Assembly: GCA_963775575.1 (NCBI GenBank)
Contig: CAVZJG010000001.1
Location: 33,832 to 97,831 of the forward strand
Direction: 5' to 3'
Length of the DNA: 64,000 bases
Source of the DNA: Roseiarcus sp963775575
GTDB taxonomy: Bacteria > Pseudomonadota > Alphaproteobacteria > Rhizobiales > Beijerinckiaceae
The translations under genes and the position numbers were made by a program. This document shows, one piece after another, positions 53,602 through 62,352 of this stretch. Position 1 is the first letter of the stretch; every line of letters starts with the position of its first letter. Below the pieces are notes generated by a model. It was given only the letters and a program-made list of their open reading frames with translations. It was not told the origin of the DNA and searched no databases.

Positions 53602-55539
53602 GTGTCAGGCAACGTTCTTCCAATCATCGCGACCATCCTCGAAAAGACGGCGCTCGGCGCGCACGATTCAGAAATCGCCGAACTGATCGAGATGGTGCGG
53701 GACGCGTCGCCTTCGGCCTCGATCGGACACGACATCGAGCGGCTGCATCTTCATCTGAACGCCGTCGCCCAGGTTATCCGCGAAAGTCGAGTGACCGAAC
53801 GCGGTCTCAATCTGCTGAACGAGACGACCCACGATCTCGCCAGCACCTTGTCGTTGCAGGACCTGCTGCGCACGATCGTCAGTCGTGCGCGAAGCCTTGT
53901 CGGCGCCAACGTCGCGTATCTGACGCGGCTCAATGATGATCACACCGTCATGCGGACCGTCGCGACCGAAGGAATGATCTCTCCGGCCACTTGGGAGCTC
54001 ATCGCCAACGTCGGCGTCGGCGCCGTGAGCCTTGTCGTCAGTTCCAAGAGTTTCTTCGACACGCAGGATTATCTCGGCGACCAACGCTTCCGCCACACGG
54101 ACTCCTTTGATCGCGCTTTCAAAGCCGAAAGCATCGTCTCTCTCGCCGGTTTCCCGATTCTTTCGGAAGACAAACTGCACGGCATCCTGTTTATCGCCGA
54201 CCGCTATCATCGCAAGCTGTCTGGGCGCGAAATTTCCGTATTGGGCTCCTTCGCCCTCCACGCGGGCGTCGCCATGCGCAACGCCCACGCCTTCACAATG
54301 CTGTCGGAAGCGCTTGCCGAGGCGGAGCGCAACCGTGTCTCGCTGATTGATCACATCCATCGGGTCGACGTTTCCGCCGCGGCTCATGACGAAATGACTT
54401 CGCTGTTGGCTAAGGGCACGGAGTGGCCGCTTTTCATCCAGGGCATGGCCGACCAGATCGACGGCGCGATTCTTCTATACGACGAGGCTTTCTCGGTTAG
54501 AGAGCGGTTCGCGTCGGCAGCCTATCGTGGACAATTAGCCGCCGATCTGAAGGACGGCAAAATCGACTCGTCCGTGCTGATCAGCGCCGTTTCCAAATCG
54601 CGCCACAGCGGGCAATCCGTGGTCATGCTCGATGTCGGCAATGAGCACTGTCGCGCCATGGCTCTGCATGGCGGCGCCGGACGCGGCGAGAGCCTGGTCA
54701 TCTGTCATTTGGGGGAACTGGATCCAATCGACATCCGCAATCTGGAACGCGGCACCGTGGCGCTTTCGATCGCGAAGCTGTGGAGCGAGAAGCGCGAGAC
54801 GGAACAGTTGATCGCCTCATCGACCCTGCTGCGCCATCTCATTCTTGTTAACCCCCCCGACGCCTCCACGATCTCTGCGATGCGAGACCGTCTGAAGATC
54901 AACACGGATCAGCCCGTGATGCTCGCGCTCATCGCGATGTCTGGCCTTGATCGCGCCTTGCAAACGACGATGATCCGCGAAGCGGCGGCAAAGATGACTC
55001 TGCTGGTCGATCTCGTCAACGACACCTACCTGGCCGTCGGTCCCGAAAAATCGGTCCGCGCTCTGCTCCAGACTCTGCTCCGCCGCCGGAAAGGATGGGA
55101 GATCGGCGGCATCGTGTCGGAACCGTTCTCCGACCTGACGCAGGCCGCCGTCCGCTACGCCCAAATCGAACAAGCGCTTCGCGTGCTGCGCAAGATGAAC
55201 CGCCTCAATCGGTTTGTCGAACATTCTCAGGTCAACCTATTTGCCAAGCTATTCGAGCTGGGGGACACCGCGCGGATAGAGAAATATATCGAACAGATTC
55301 TTTCGCCGATCGAGGAGCGGGATCCGCGTCAGAAGACGCAGCTGAAGAAGACGTTATTGTGTTACATCGACAGTCAGCACAATATCGTTCGCACGGCCGA
55401 ACTGCTCGGCGTTCACGTCAACACGGTGCGCCAGCAACTCGATACGCTGCGCGAGATCACAGGCGGTTGGGACGATCCCATAGCCGCGCTGGAATTGCAC
55501 GTGGCGCTGCGCCTGGATGCGATCACCGCAGCCCATTGA
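53602..55539 (+). CDS. GAF-domain transcriptional regulator with PucR-type HTH
   Basis: About 645 residues from the GTG at 53602; the frame is open further upstream, so the start is uncertain. GAF domain at about 65-215 (ATHDLASTLSLQDLLRTIVSRARSLVGANVAYLTRL...HGILFIADRYHRKLSGREISVLGSFALHAGVAMRNA). A long middle section follows, and the C-terminus TLLCYIDSQHNIVRTAELLGVHVNTVRQQLDTLREITGGWDD is the PucR/CdaR-type helix-turn-helix. Such regulators sense catabolic intermediates and activate purine, sugar-acid and other catabolic genes. Central position among operons sharing repeats R1-R4 makes it the likely local regulator (inference). Confidence 0.85.
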   Translation: MSGNVLPIIATILEKTALGAHDSEIAELIEMVRDASPSASIGHDIERLHLHLNAVAQVIRESRVTERGLNLLNETTHDLASTLSLQDLLRTIVSRARSLVGANVAYLTRLNDDHTVMRTVATEGMISPATWELIANVGVGAVSLVVSSKSFFDTQDYLGDQRFRHTDSFDRAFKAESIVSLAGFPILSEDKLHGILFIADRYHRKLSGREISVLGSFALHAGVAMRNAHAFTMLSEALAEAERNRVSLIDHIHRVDVSAAAHDEMTSLLAKGTEWPLFIQGMADQIDGAILLYDEAFSVRERFASAAYRGQLAADLKDGKIDSSVLISAVSKSRHSGQSVVMLDVGNEHCRAMALHGGAGRGESLVICHLGELDPIDIRNLERGTVALSIAKLWSEKRETEQLIASSTLLRHLILVNPPDASTISAMRDRLKINTDQPVMLALIAMSGLDRALQTTMIREAAAKMTLLVDLVNDTYLAVGPEKSVRALLQTLLRRRKGWEIGGIVSEPFSDLTQAAVRYAQIEQALRVLRKMNRLNRFVEHSQVNLFAKLFELGDTARIEKYIEQILSPIEERDPRQKTQLKKTLLCYIDSQHNIVRTAELLGVHVNTVRQQLDTLREITGGWDDPIAALELHVALRLDAITAAH

Positions 55540-55644
55540 TGAACGGATCGCTCGATCGGAGCTTGATGGCTGCGCTGATTGGAGTGTCGATCCCTACGCC
55601 GCTACGGGACGAGATCGATTGGCCACGGCGTCATAGAAACATCT

Positions 55645-56553
55645 TCAAGAGGCGGACGTCCCGCTGCCCAGGGCGGCTAATGCGGCGAATTTCCGAGTTT
55701 GCGTGAGAGCGTCGTCGAGCGGGAAGGAAGCTCCGGCGTTGAAGATCTCGTCCCAGCGGGCGGCGATCGTTTCGGGCGACCGCTCCGCGTCGTTGAGATA
55801 GACGCCCGTCGTCTCCTCGATGCGCGTCACCGCGAAGACGCCGGCGCCCGCGCCGACGATGACGCGCGAGGGCGCGATCTCGCTGGCGAGGAACAAGACT
55901 GCGGGCGTCACGGATTCCGGCGACAGCAGCGCGGCTTCCTCGGGCTGCAGCAGGCCGTCGGTCATCGCGGTCGCCGCGGTCGGGGCCAGCGTGTTGACGC
56001 GAATATCGTATTTCGCGCCTTCGAGATGCAACACGTTCATCAGCCCGATCATCGCGGCCTTTGCGGCGCCGTAATTGGCTTGACCGAAGTTGCCGTAAAT
56101 GCCTGACGCCGAGGAAGTGAGGATGACGCGCCCGTAGTTGCGCTCGCGCATGCCGTTCCAGACCGCCTTCGTACAATTGGCGGAGCCGGTCAGATGCACG
56201 GCGACGACGCGATTAAAGTCGCTCATCTCCATTTTGGCGAACGTCTTGTCGCGCAGGATGCCGGCGTTGTTGACGAGGATGTCGACTCGACCCCATTCTT
56301 TTTCAGCGCGCGCGACCATCGCCGCAATCTGCTCGAAATTGACGACGTCCGCGCCGTCGGCCATCGCGACGCCGCCGGCGGCCCGAATCTCGTCGACGAC
56401 CTTCAGCGCGCTGTCAGAGGCCGCGCCGTCCATTCCGATGTCATTGACCACCACTTTGGCGCCACGGGAAGCCAATCCCAGCGCGTGGCAGCGCCCGAGC
56501 CCGCCGCCCGATCCCGTGACGATTGCAACCCTGCCGTCAAAGCGAATGGTCAT
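55645..56553 (-). CDS. SDR-family oxidoreductase, 3-hydroxyacyl-CoA dehydrogenase-like
   Basis: 302 residues. Rossmann TGSGGGLGRCHALGLASRGAKVVVNDIG, NNAGI, catalytic Ser/Tyr/Lys in SSASGIYGNFGQANYGAAKAAMIGLM. The N-terminal organisation (GxGxGGGLGR, DIGMDGAASDSALKVVDEIRAAGG) resembles the (3R)-hydroxyacyl-CoA dehydrogenase domain of multifunctional beta-oxidation proteins. The C-terminal about 60 residues are an extension found in that group. ATG at 56553. Convergent with the PucR-type regulator. Probably oxidises a 3-hydroxyacyl intermediate of the pathway. Confidence 0.85.
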   Translation of the reverse strand: MTIRFDGRVAIVTGSGGGLGRCHALGLASRGAKVVVNDIGMDGAASDSALKVVDEIRAAGGVAMADGADVVNFEQIAAMVARAEKEWGRVDILVNNAGILRDKTFAKMEMSDFNRVVAVHLTGSANCTKAVWNGMRERNYGRVILTSSASGIYGNFGQANYGAAKAAMIGLMNVLHLEGAKYDIRVNTLAPTAATAMTDGLLQPEEAALLSPESVTPAVLFLASEIAPSRVIVGAGAGVFAVTRIEETTGVYLNDAERSPETIAARWDEIFNAGASFPLDDALTQTRKFAALAALGSGTSAS

Positions 56554-56634
56554 GTGTCCGGCTTCTCCTTCAATCGACACAAAAGCATTGGCGGCGCCGC
56601 CGATCGGCGAACCCGTGTGGAGTCTGCCTGCCGA

Positions 56635-57126
56635 TCAACCAATCGCGGCGTCCAGGATCTTCTCGGCGGTGGTCTCCGATCGCGCGAATTCCGCGGCGAT
56701 GGCGCCGCCTTTCGCCACGAGGATGCGATCGGAGAGGTCGAGGATCTCGGGCAGATAGGACGAAATCAACATCACTCCCGCGCCACTGGCCGCGAAAGCC
56801 CTGATGATCTGGCGGATTTCGGCGATGGCGCCCACGTCCACGCTCCTCGTCGGCTCGTCGAAGATCACGAACTTCGGATTCTGCGCCAAAGACTTGGCGA
56901 ATACGACCTTCTGCTGGTTGCCGCCGGAGAGATACAGCGCCTGCTGGTCATTGCCGACGCGATGGATCGAGAGACGTTCCTCCCACTCGCGGGAGACCGC
57001 GCGCATCTTCGCCAGCGGCGCCACAATTAAGCTTCGCCCGAATTTCGCCAGCCATCCGAGCCCGATATTCTCCGACGCCTGCATCATATCGAAGAGTCTG
57101 TCGAGTTTGCGGTCCTCGGCGACCTA
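56635..57126 (-). pseudogene. Sugar ABC ATPase C-terminal fragment (RbsA/XylG type)
   Basis: VAEDRKLDRLFDMMQASENIGLG...LYLSGGNQQKVVFAKSLAQNPKFVIFDEPTRSVDVGAIAEIRQIIRAFAASGAGVMLISSYLPEILDLSDRILV is the second half of the second ATPase domain of a CUT2 importer. The rest of the protein is missing and an in-frame stop directly precedes the fragment. A relic of a sugar transporter, wedged between the SDR and BKACE genes. Confidence 0.85.
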
Positions 57127-57182
57127 GGCAATTCCGGCCGCCACCGCCCTTTCGACGCCTCCTGCGGGCTGTCGCGGCAATG

Positions 57183-58130
57183 TCAGTCAAGGAACCCCAC
57201 CTTGTCAGCGCCCTTCGTCTCGAGGATTTCGCGCGCCTCGGCAGGCGTCGCAATCTCCAACGACAGTTCTTCGAGAATGCGACGGATCTTCAGCACCTGG
57301 GCGGCGCACGACGGCGCCAACTGGCCTCGCCCGAGAAACAGACTGTCTTCGAGGCCGACGCGGACATGCCCTCCCATGATTGCGCCCATGGTGACCAAGG
57401 ACGTCTGGTGCCGTCCCGCTCCGAGCACAGAGAACTCGTAGTTTTCACGCCCGAACAGCCGGTCCGCCGTGCTGCGCATCAAGAACAGGTTCTCGGGATC
57501 GGCATTGACCCCTCCCAAGATGCCAAGGATGCATTGCAAGAACATCGGCGGCTTAATCAGCCCATCGTCGACGAAGTACGCGAGGTTGCAGAGATGCCCG
57601 ACGTCGTAACACTCGAACTCGAATCGCACGCCATGCGCATCGCCAAGCTGCGCAATGATGCCCGCGATGTCGGCGAACGTATTGCGGAAGATGACGTCTT
57701 CCGAGCCTTCGATATGGCCCCGTTCCCAGGGATACTTCCAGTCCGCGATCCCGCGCCCTGCCTTGTGGAATGAAAAATTCATCGACCCCATATTGAGCGA
57801 GCACAGCTCCGGCTTGGCTTTCAGCGGATACGCCAGACGATCGTCGAGCGTCATACGGGTGCTGCCCCCTGTCGTGATGTTGATGATCGCATCGGTTTGC
57901 GCCGCGATCTTGGGCACGAACTGGTCGAATACGGCGGGATCGGGCGTAGGACTCCCGTCGACGGGACTGCGGGCGTGAAGATGCAGGATCGCCGCTCCCG
58001 CGCGCGCCGCGTCGACGGCTTGTTGGGCGATCTGTTCCGGACCGGCCGGCAGATATTCCGACATCGATGGCGTATGCACCGACCCGGTGACGGCGCACGA
58101 GATGATGACCTTGCGTTTATTCAGCTTCAC
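57183..58130 (-). CDS. Beta-keto acid cleavage enzyme (BKACE, DUF849)
   Basis: 315 residues, normal for the family. KVIISCAVTGSVHTPSMSEYLPAGPEQIAQQAVDAARAGAAILHLHARSP carries two zinc-binding His (HLHAR). INITTGGSTRMTLDDRL, FECYDVGHLCNLAYFVDDGL, and VGLEDSLFLGRGQLA are family blocks. BKACEs condense a beta-keto acid with acetyl-CoA, releasing acetoacetate and a new CoA ester; subfamilies differ by the R group (3-dehydrocarnitine, 3-keto-5-aminohexanoate and many unknown). The adjoining dehydrogenase (24 bp upstream) probably makes the keto acid. Confidence 0.92.
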   Translation of the reverse strand: MKLNKRKVIISCAVTGSVHTPSMSEYLPAGPEQIAQQAVDAARAGAAILHLHARSPVDGSPTPDPAVFDQFVPKIAAQTDAIINITTGGSTRMTLDDRLAYPLKAKPELCSLNMGSMNFSFHKAGRGIADWKYPWERGHIEGSEDVIFRNTFADIAGIIAQLGDAHGVRFEFECYDVGHLCNLAYFVDDGLIKPPMFLQCILGILGGVNADPENLFLMRSTADRLFGRENYEFSVLGAGRHQTSLVTMGAIMGGHVRVGLEDSLFLGRGQLAPSCAAQVLKIRRILEELSLEIATPAEAREILETKGADKVGFLD

Positions 58131-58154
58131 TGTATTTGCTCCATGGCGGCCCGG

Positions 58155-58946
58155 TCAGGCGATCTCGGTGTTTCCATCGACGCTGATGACTTGGCCGCTA
58201 ATGTTGCGCGCCAGATCGGAGGCGAGGAACAAAGCCAGGTTGGCGACATCCCTAGCCTCGACCATTCTTCGCAAGGAAATCTTGCGGAGGTACTCGTCGC
58301 GCATGACATCAAAGCTGACGCCCGTAGCCGCCGCACGAGCGGCAATGACGCGGTTCATCCGCTCGCCCTGCACCGCGCCGGGGAGGATCGCGTTCGCCCG
58401 TATGCCGAGAGGCCCGAGCTCGATGGCTAACGACTTGACGAGGCCGACGATCGCCCATTTGGTCGCCGAGTAGGGCGTGCGAAACCCATACCCCAGCCGC
58501 CCGGCGACCGAACTCATGCCGATGATCGACGGATTGCGTTTGGAGTCCTTCAAAAGCGGCACGAACCGCTCGAGAAAATAGAATTGCGACTTGAGATTGA
58601 CGTCGATTGTGCGATCGACTTCGGCGGCGGTCAGCAGGTCCACCCGCCCGGTCGGCCCTGCGACGCCGGCGTTGTTGACCAGAACATCAAGCCCGCCAAG
58701 CTGAGCCGAGACATCGACAAAAACGCGCTCGACGTCCTCGACGTTCGAGGCGTCGCCAACCGTTCCCGACAGCCCGGGCACGGCGTCGACTGCCTTCGCC
58801 AGCGTCGATTCGACCACATCGGTCACGTGGACCTTGGCGCCGAAAGTGGCGAAGCTTTCCGCAATGGTCCGACCGATCCCGCTGCCGCCCGCGGTCACGA
58901 GCACACGAAGATCGCGCACGTCGATTTCCGGATTGCACACTTCCAT
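58155..58946 (-). CDS. SDR-family dehydrogenase coupled to BKACE
   Basis: 263 residues. RVLVTAGGSGIGRTIAESFATFGAKVHVTDV (NAD(P)-binding), DVLVNNAGVAGPTG, catalytic SSVAGRLGYGFRTPYSATKWAIVGLVKSLAIELGPLGIRANAI. I start it at ATG 58946, inside the end of repeat R3; upstream frame (MRDSFEYGEA...) is the repeat itself. Predicted to oxidise a beta-hydroxy acid to the beta-keto acid used by BKACE (inferred from the 24-bp spacing and common strand). Confidence 0.87.
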   Translation of the reverse strand: MEVCNPEIDVRDLRVLVTAGGSGIGRTIAESFATFGAKVHVTDVVESTLAKAVDAVPGLSGTVGDASNVEDVERVFVDVSAQLGGLDVLVNNAGVAGPTGRVDLLTAAEVDRTIDVNLKSQFYFLERFVPLLKDSKRNPSIIGMSSVAGRLGYGFRTPYSATKWAIVGLVKSLAIELGPLGIRANAILPGAVQGERMNRVIAARAAATGVSFDVMRDEYLRKISLRRMVEARDVANLALFLASDLARNISGQVISVDGNTEIA

Positions 58947-59188
58947 TTCGGGTATGGCCGGCGTGGAAGTCAAAAAGGCCTCCCCATATTCGAATGAGTC
59001 ACGCAATAGGCGCAGCTAGGGAGTTCAAAATGAATGTGAGTAGTAGCTATACAACCAGGAAATAAATGTGGCGCACATACATAAAGCGCCGGCACGTTTC
59101 CGGTGTGACGCAAATTTTCTGAGGCGGCGCCTCAGCAGCTGCAGCCTCGGAAACGACGAGTCTCTTGTCGCCTATGTTTCAGCGCCGA
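58925..59188 (-). repeat. Shared leader repeat R3, upstream of SDR-BKACE
   Basis: Aligned on the minus strand with R1 and R4. Palindrome CTGAGGCGGCGCCTCAG at 59119-59135, TTTATGTATGTGCGCCACA, ACTCACATTCATTTTGAAC, GACTTCCACGCCGGCCATAC. The repeat ends within the first codons of the SDR gene. Confidence 0.8.
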
Positions 59189-59368
59189 GCGGGGCTCCTC
59201 CCACAAATGAGCCTGGGTTACTGAAATAGCGCATGGATCGTCCGCTGAGGCGGAGCCCGGGTCCGCGCCGATCGGCATTCGGACCCTGTGTCGATTCACT
59301 CTCATCGGAACAGCCGCTCGCCGCGCGGCCCTTCGCCGAGCGCCACGGCGTTGACGACGTGAGCCCGA
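59189..59368. other. Short gap with an IS-end-like scrap
   Basis: Contains CGCCGATCGGCATTCGGACC near 59273, similar to the scrap at 42730. No gene. Confidence 0.35.
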
Positions 59369-60094
59369 TCAGACCATATATTGACCGCCGTTGATGGTCA
59401 GGGTCGATCCGGTGATGTAGCCGGCGTCGTCGGAAACAAGAAAGACGACGCAGCGCGCGACCTCCTCGGGCTGGCCGAGCCGGAGCACTGGAATTTGCGG
59501 CAGAATCGCCTTCTCCAACACGTCCTTGGGCACCGCCAATACCATTTCCGTGGCGATATAGCCTGGGCAGATCGCGTTGACGGTGATCCCTTTGTTGGCG
59601 TTCTCCTGCGCGAGCGCCTTGGTGAAACCGAGATCGCCCGCCTTTGAAGCGGAATAATTCGCCTGGCCCATCTGACCTTTCTGGCCGTTGATCGAGGAAA
59701 TGTTGACGATGCGGCCGAAACCGCGCTCGCGCATGCCTTCGATCACCGGCCGGCACATGTTGAACAACGAATTGAGATCGGTGTTGATGACGGCGGTCCA
59801 TTGCTCCGGGGTCATCTTGTGGAACATGCCGTCTTTGGTGATTCCGGCGTTGTTGACCAGGATCTCCACTGGGCCAAGATCTTTGGCCACCTGCGCGAGG
59901 CCCGTCGAGCAGGCGTCGAAGCTGGCGACATCCCATTTGTAGACGTGGACGCCGGTTTCGGCCTTGAACTTCGCCGCCGCCTCTTCGTTGCCGTGGTAAG
60001 TCGCCGCGACGCTGTAGCCCACCGCCGCGAGCGCCTTCGAAACAGCCGCGCCAATTCCTCGTGTTCCTCCGGTGACAACTGCAATTCTACCCAT
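59369..60094 (-). CDS. phaB: Acetoacetyl-CoA reductase (PhaB type)
   Basis: 241 residues, the standard PhaB length. RIAVVTGGTRGIGAAVSKALAAVGYSVAATYHGNEEAA, NNAGITKDGMFHKMTPEQWTAVINTDLNSLFN, SSINGQKGQMGQANYSASKAGDLGFTKALAQE, CPGYIATEM. QKGQMGQANYSASKAG is diagnostic of NADPH-dependent acetoacetyl-CoA reductases making (R)-3-hydroxybutyryl-CoA for polyhydroxybutyrate. ATG at 60094 with GGAGAGAG upstream. No phaC in the window; with the thiolase it gives a route from acetoacetate to storage polymer. Confidence 0.93.
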   Translation of the reverse strand: MGRIAVVTGGTRGIGAAVSKALAAVGYSVAATYHGNEEAAAKFKAETGVHVYKWDVASFDACSTGLAQVAKDLGPVEILVNNAGITKDGMFHKMTPEQWTAVINTDLNSLFNMCRPVIEGMRERGFGRIVNISSINGQKGQMGQANYSASKAGDLGFTKALAQENANKGITVNAICPGYIATEMVLAVPKDVLEKAILPQIPVLRLGQPEEVARCVVFLVSDDAGYITGSTLTINGGQYMV

Positions 60095-60199
60095 ATCTCT
60101 CTCCGTGGATGACCATTTCCCCAAGCCCCCGCCTCTTCCGACGGCGCCCCAATTCTCATTTGGCCAGCCGCCGCGTCGAAGCGACGGCATTCGCCTTAG

Positions 60200-60310
60200 G
60201 TCACGTCGAGCTTTGCGCCGGAAGCCGCAAAGCTCTCCGCAAGGGTCCGACCGATCCCGCACCGCCCGAGGTCGCACGCATGCGACGATTGCGGACGTCG
60301 ATTTCGGGCA
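60200..60310 (-). pseudogene. SDR gene N-terminal remnant attached to R4
   Basis: Minus-strand translation gives MPEIDVRNRR...TSGGAGSVG and then, in another frame, AESFAASGAKLDVT, mirroring IDVRDLRVLVTAGGSGIG / AESFATFGAKVHVTDV of the intact SDR at 58155. So the repeat here carries the first about 35 codons of an SDR gene, frameshifted and truncated. Confidence 0.6.
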
Positions 60311-60535
60311 TGGTCAACGTGGAAGTCAAAATGGCGTCCCCCTTGTTCGAATGGGTCGCGCAGTAGGCGCAGGGAGGGAGATCAAAATGAATGTGAATAA
60401 CAGTTACACGATCGCGAATTAACTGTGGCGCGCACACATAAGACGCCGGCATGATTCGGGTTCGACGCAAATTTGCTGAGGCGATGCCTCAGCAACCGCG
60501 GCGTCGGAATGGACGAGTCTGTGTTTCAGCGCCGA
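60285..60535 (-). repeat. Shared leader repeat R4, upstream of phaB
   Basis: Nearly the same as R1 on the opposite strand. Perfect palindrome GCTGAGGCGATGCCTCAGC at 60475-60493, then (minus strand) TTATGTGTGCGCGCCACAG, ATTCACATTCATTTTGATC and GACTTCCACGTTGACCATG. The ISL3 element begins 5 bp beyond its far end. Confidence 0.8.
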
Positions 60536-60540
60536 AGTGG

Positions 60541-62191
60541 GGGTCTGACGCACTTTTGATGACGAACGGGTCACGTGGCGCCGATGACCCGTGCCTGAAG
60601 CAAGTCGAGTTTTCCTCGCCCATACATCTGGCGCTTGACCAGCTTGAGCTTGCAGATCTGGCCTTCGGCTTGGCCGTTGGACCAACCCGACGAGATTGCG
60701 GCGCTCACGGCGGCTTTGTCTTTTGTGACGCCGTTCGCGAATCCGGCGACGAGACTCGTCTTGGCGCGCTCGATCCACGGATCGAGTTCCGCTAGCGCCT
60801 TTCTTCGGATCATGGCTTGGAAATCCGCCACGATTTCGCGCGCCTCGACCAGAAGCTCGACGCCGCTCTCGATGGCGGCGACGGTTACGGTCTCGGCCTT
60901 AGAGAGCCGGTCGCGCCCGATCGTCATCAACCGGGCGATGGTTCGGGCGGAGGGCGTGCGGCTTATCGCGCTCGCATCCATCTTTTCCGATCGCCGACGT
61001 CGTCCGCTCCACTCACTGACGACACGAAGGCATCCGCGAAACCCCTGCCGCTTCAGTGAACGCCATAGCTCAGAACCATTGCGACGCCCCGCCGCCCATT
61101 GCTCGTCTAGCCAGGGAAGGTAGGCTTCGAGCGAGCTGCTGCGAACGCGGAACATGTCCGACCTCTGACCGCGAAGCACCTTTCGGGTGAGACCGCGGCT
61201 GTAGCCGGTACGACGCACGATCTCCCTGATCGTCGCGCCGTCCTTGGCCATCGCAAGGATGGCGGCGTTGGCTTCCTCGCGGCGCAGATACCCCTCATAT
61301 TGGAGCTTCTCGGCCGCGGTGAGCAGGGCGGGATTGATCGTGGTCGCGCCGATCGCGGTCCGAATTTGACGCATCGACTTGCGCACGGCGTCGAGGAAAG
61401 CGTGGCTTGCGTTCTCCATCAGATGCCAGCGGTCGGCGACCTGCACCGCGTTGGGGAGCGCCTTTTGCGTCGCCATCGCGTAGCCGCCGCCTCGATCCCG
61501 AGCCACAACAGCGATCTGCGGTTGGCTGGTCAGCCATGCCTCGGCGGTCGCCGGTTCTCGATCCGGCAACAACGCGATCGTCTTTCGACGTTCGAGATCA
61601 CAGATCAACGTTCCGTAGCGTTGGTTGCGGCGCCAAGCCCAGTCGTCGATCCCAATGATCGCCGGGGGCGCGAAGCTCGGGCTGCCGCGCCTGCGCACGG
61701 CGCGCAATAGGGTGTCGTTGCTGACCGGCATGCTCAAGCGGCGCGCGAAACTCGCCGCCGGTCGGCCTCCCAGGGCGAGCGCGAGGCAATGAACAATCTG
61801 ATCGAGCCGAGCGGTGCGCCGCGCCCAAGGCTTGAGAATGTTGTCGTCGAAGCGTTCCGTGAAGATGCGGCGCGCGCATCGAAGCGCGTCACAGCAGAAG
61901 CGCCGGGCATGGAGCACCAACACAACGCGCTGTCCCGCAATCGGTAAGTCCGCCAGGCGACGAGGATATCGGCTGTGAACACGATCGGAAATCGCTCCAC
62001 AAGATGGGCACGCGCTCAACGCGCTCGTCGCGCGTATCGTAATGACGGTGCTGTCGCCGTCGCTCAACGCATCAACCGCGGAAAAGCCGGGCGGGAGCAA
62101 CTCTGAGGCGTGAAGAGACCGCATGGCGCTGATTCCCCTGCGAAACCAGGCCAAATCGGCGCCTCAACTTCATCAAAAGTGAGTCAGACCC
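60541..62191 (-). mobile_element. ISL3-family insertion sequence, copy 1
   Basis: About 1.65 kb. Terminal inverted repeats GGGTCTGACGCACTTTTGAT (60541) and GGGTCTGACTCACTTTTGAT (complement at 62191), one mismatch. CGAAGTGG flanks the element at 60533-60540 and 62191-62198, an 8-bp target duplication as expected for ISL3. One transposase gene fills it. Confidence 0.9.
60571..62124 (-). CDS. ISL3-family transposase, copy 1
   Basis: 517 residues from the ATG at 62124 (a TTG ten codons earlier is possible). N-terminal zinc ribbon CPSCGAISDRVHSRYPRRLADLPI...RRFCCDALRCARRIFTE, helix-turn-helix, then the DDE domain starting IIGIDDWAWRRNQRYGTLICDLERRKTIALLPDRE with VVARDRGGGYA. An insertion-domain repeat of REANAAILAMAKDGATIREIVRRTGYSRG resembles a second HTH. 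C-terminus GWSNGQAEGQICKLKLVKRQMYGRGKLDLLQARV is diagnostic. Intact and probably active. Confidence 0.95.
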   Translation of the reverse strand: MRSLHASELLPPGFSAVDALSDGDSTVITIRATSALSACPSCGAISDRVHSRYPRRLADLPIAGQRVVLVLHARRFCCDALRCARRIFTERFDDNILKPWARRTARLDQIVHCLALALGGRPAASFARRLSMPVSNDTLLRAVRRRGSPSFAPPAIIGIDDWAWRRNQRYGTLICDLERRKTIALLPDREPATAEAWLTSQPQIAVVARDRGGGYAMATQKALPNAVQVADRWHLMENASHAFLDAVRKSMRQIRTAIGATTINPALLTAAEKLQYEGYLRREEANAAILAMAKDGATIREIVRRTGYSRGLTRKVLRGQRSDMFRVRSSSLEAYLPWLDEQWAAGRRNGSELWRSLKRQGFRGCLRVVSEWSGRRRRSEKMDASAISRTPSARTIARLMTIGRDRLSKAETVTVAAIESGVELLVEAREIVADFQAMIRRKALAELDPWIERAKTSLVAGFANGVTKDKAAVSAAISSGWSNGQAEGQICKLKLVKRQMYGRGKLDLLQARVIGAT

Positions 62192-62352
62192 GAAGTGGGA
62201 CCCCATCGCAGTCGGATGACAATACATTGAAATCATTTGTCAAAGCGTCCTGGACGTGGGGTCCCGATCGGCGCCGATCGGGACCCCGCATATCGCAGAA
62301 TTGTCGCTTCAATAACAAAGCGTTAGATCCAGTCTGGAAGGGGTCCCGCTTC
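62192..62352. other. Spacer between the two IS copies, with long palindrome
   Basis: 160 bp. Its ends are themselves inverted: CGAAGTGGGACCCC at 62191 and GGGGTCCCGCTTCG near 62341 (one mismatch). Inside is a perfect 30-bp palindrome at 62258-62287 beginning GGGGTCCCGATCGGC. The arrangement suggests the end region of another, older IS into which the ISL3 copies jumped. Confidence 0.6.
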
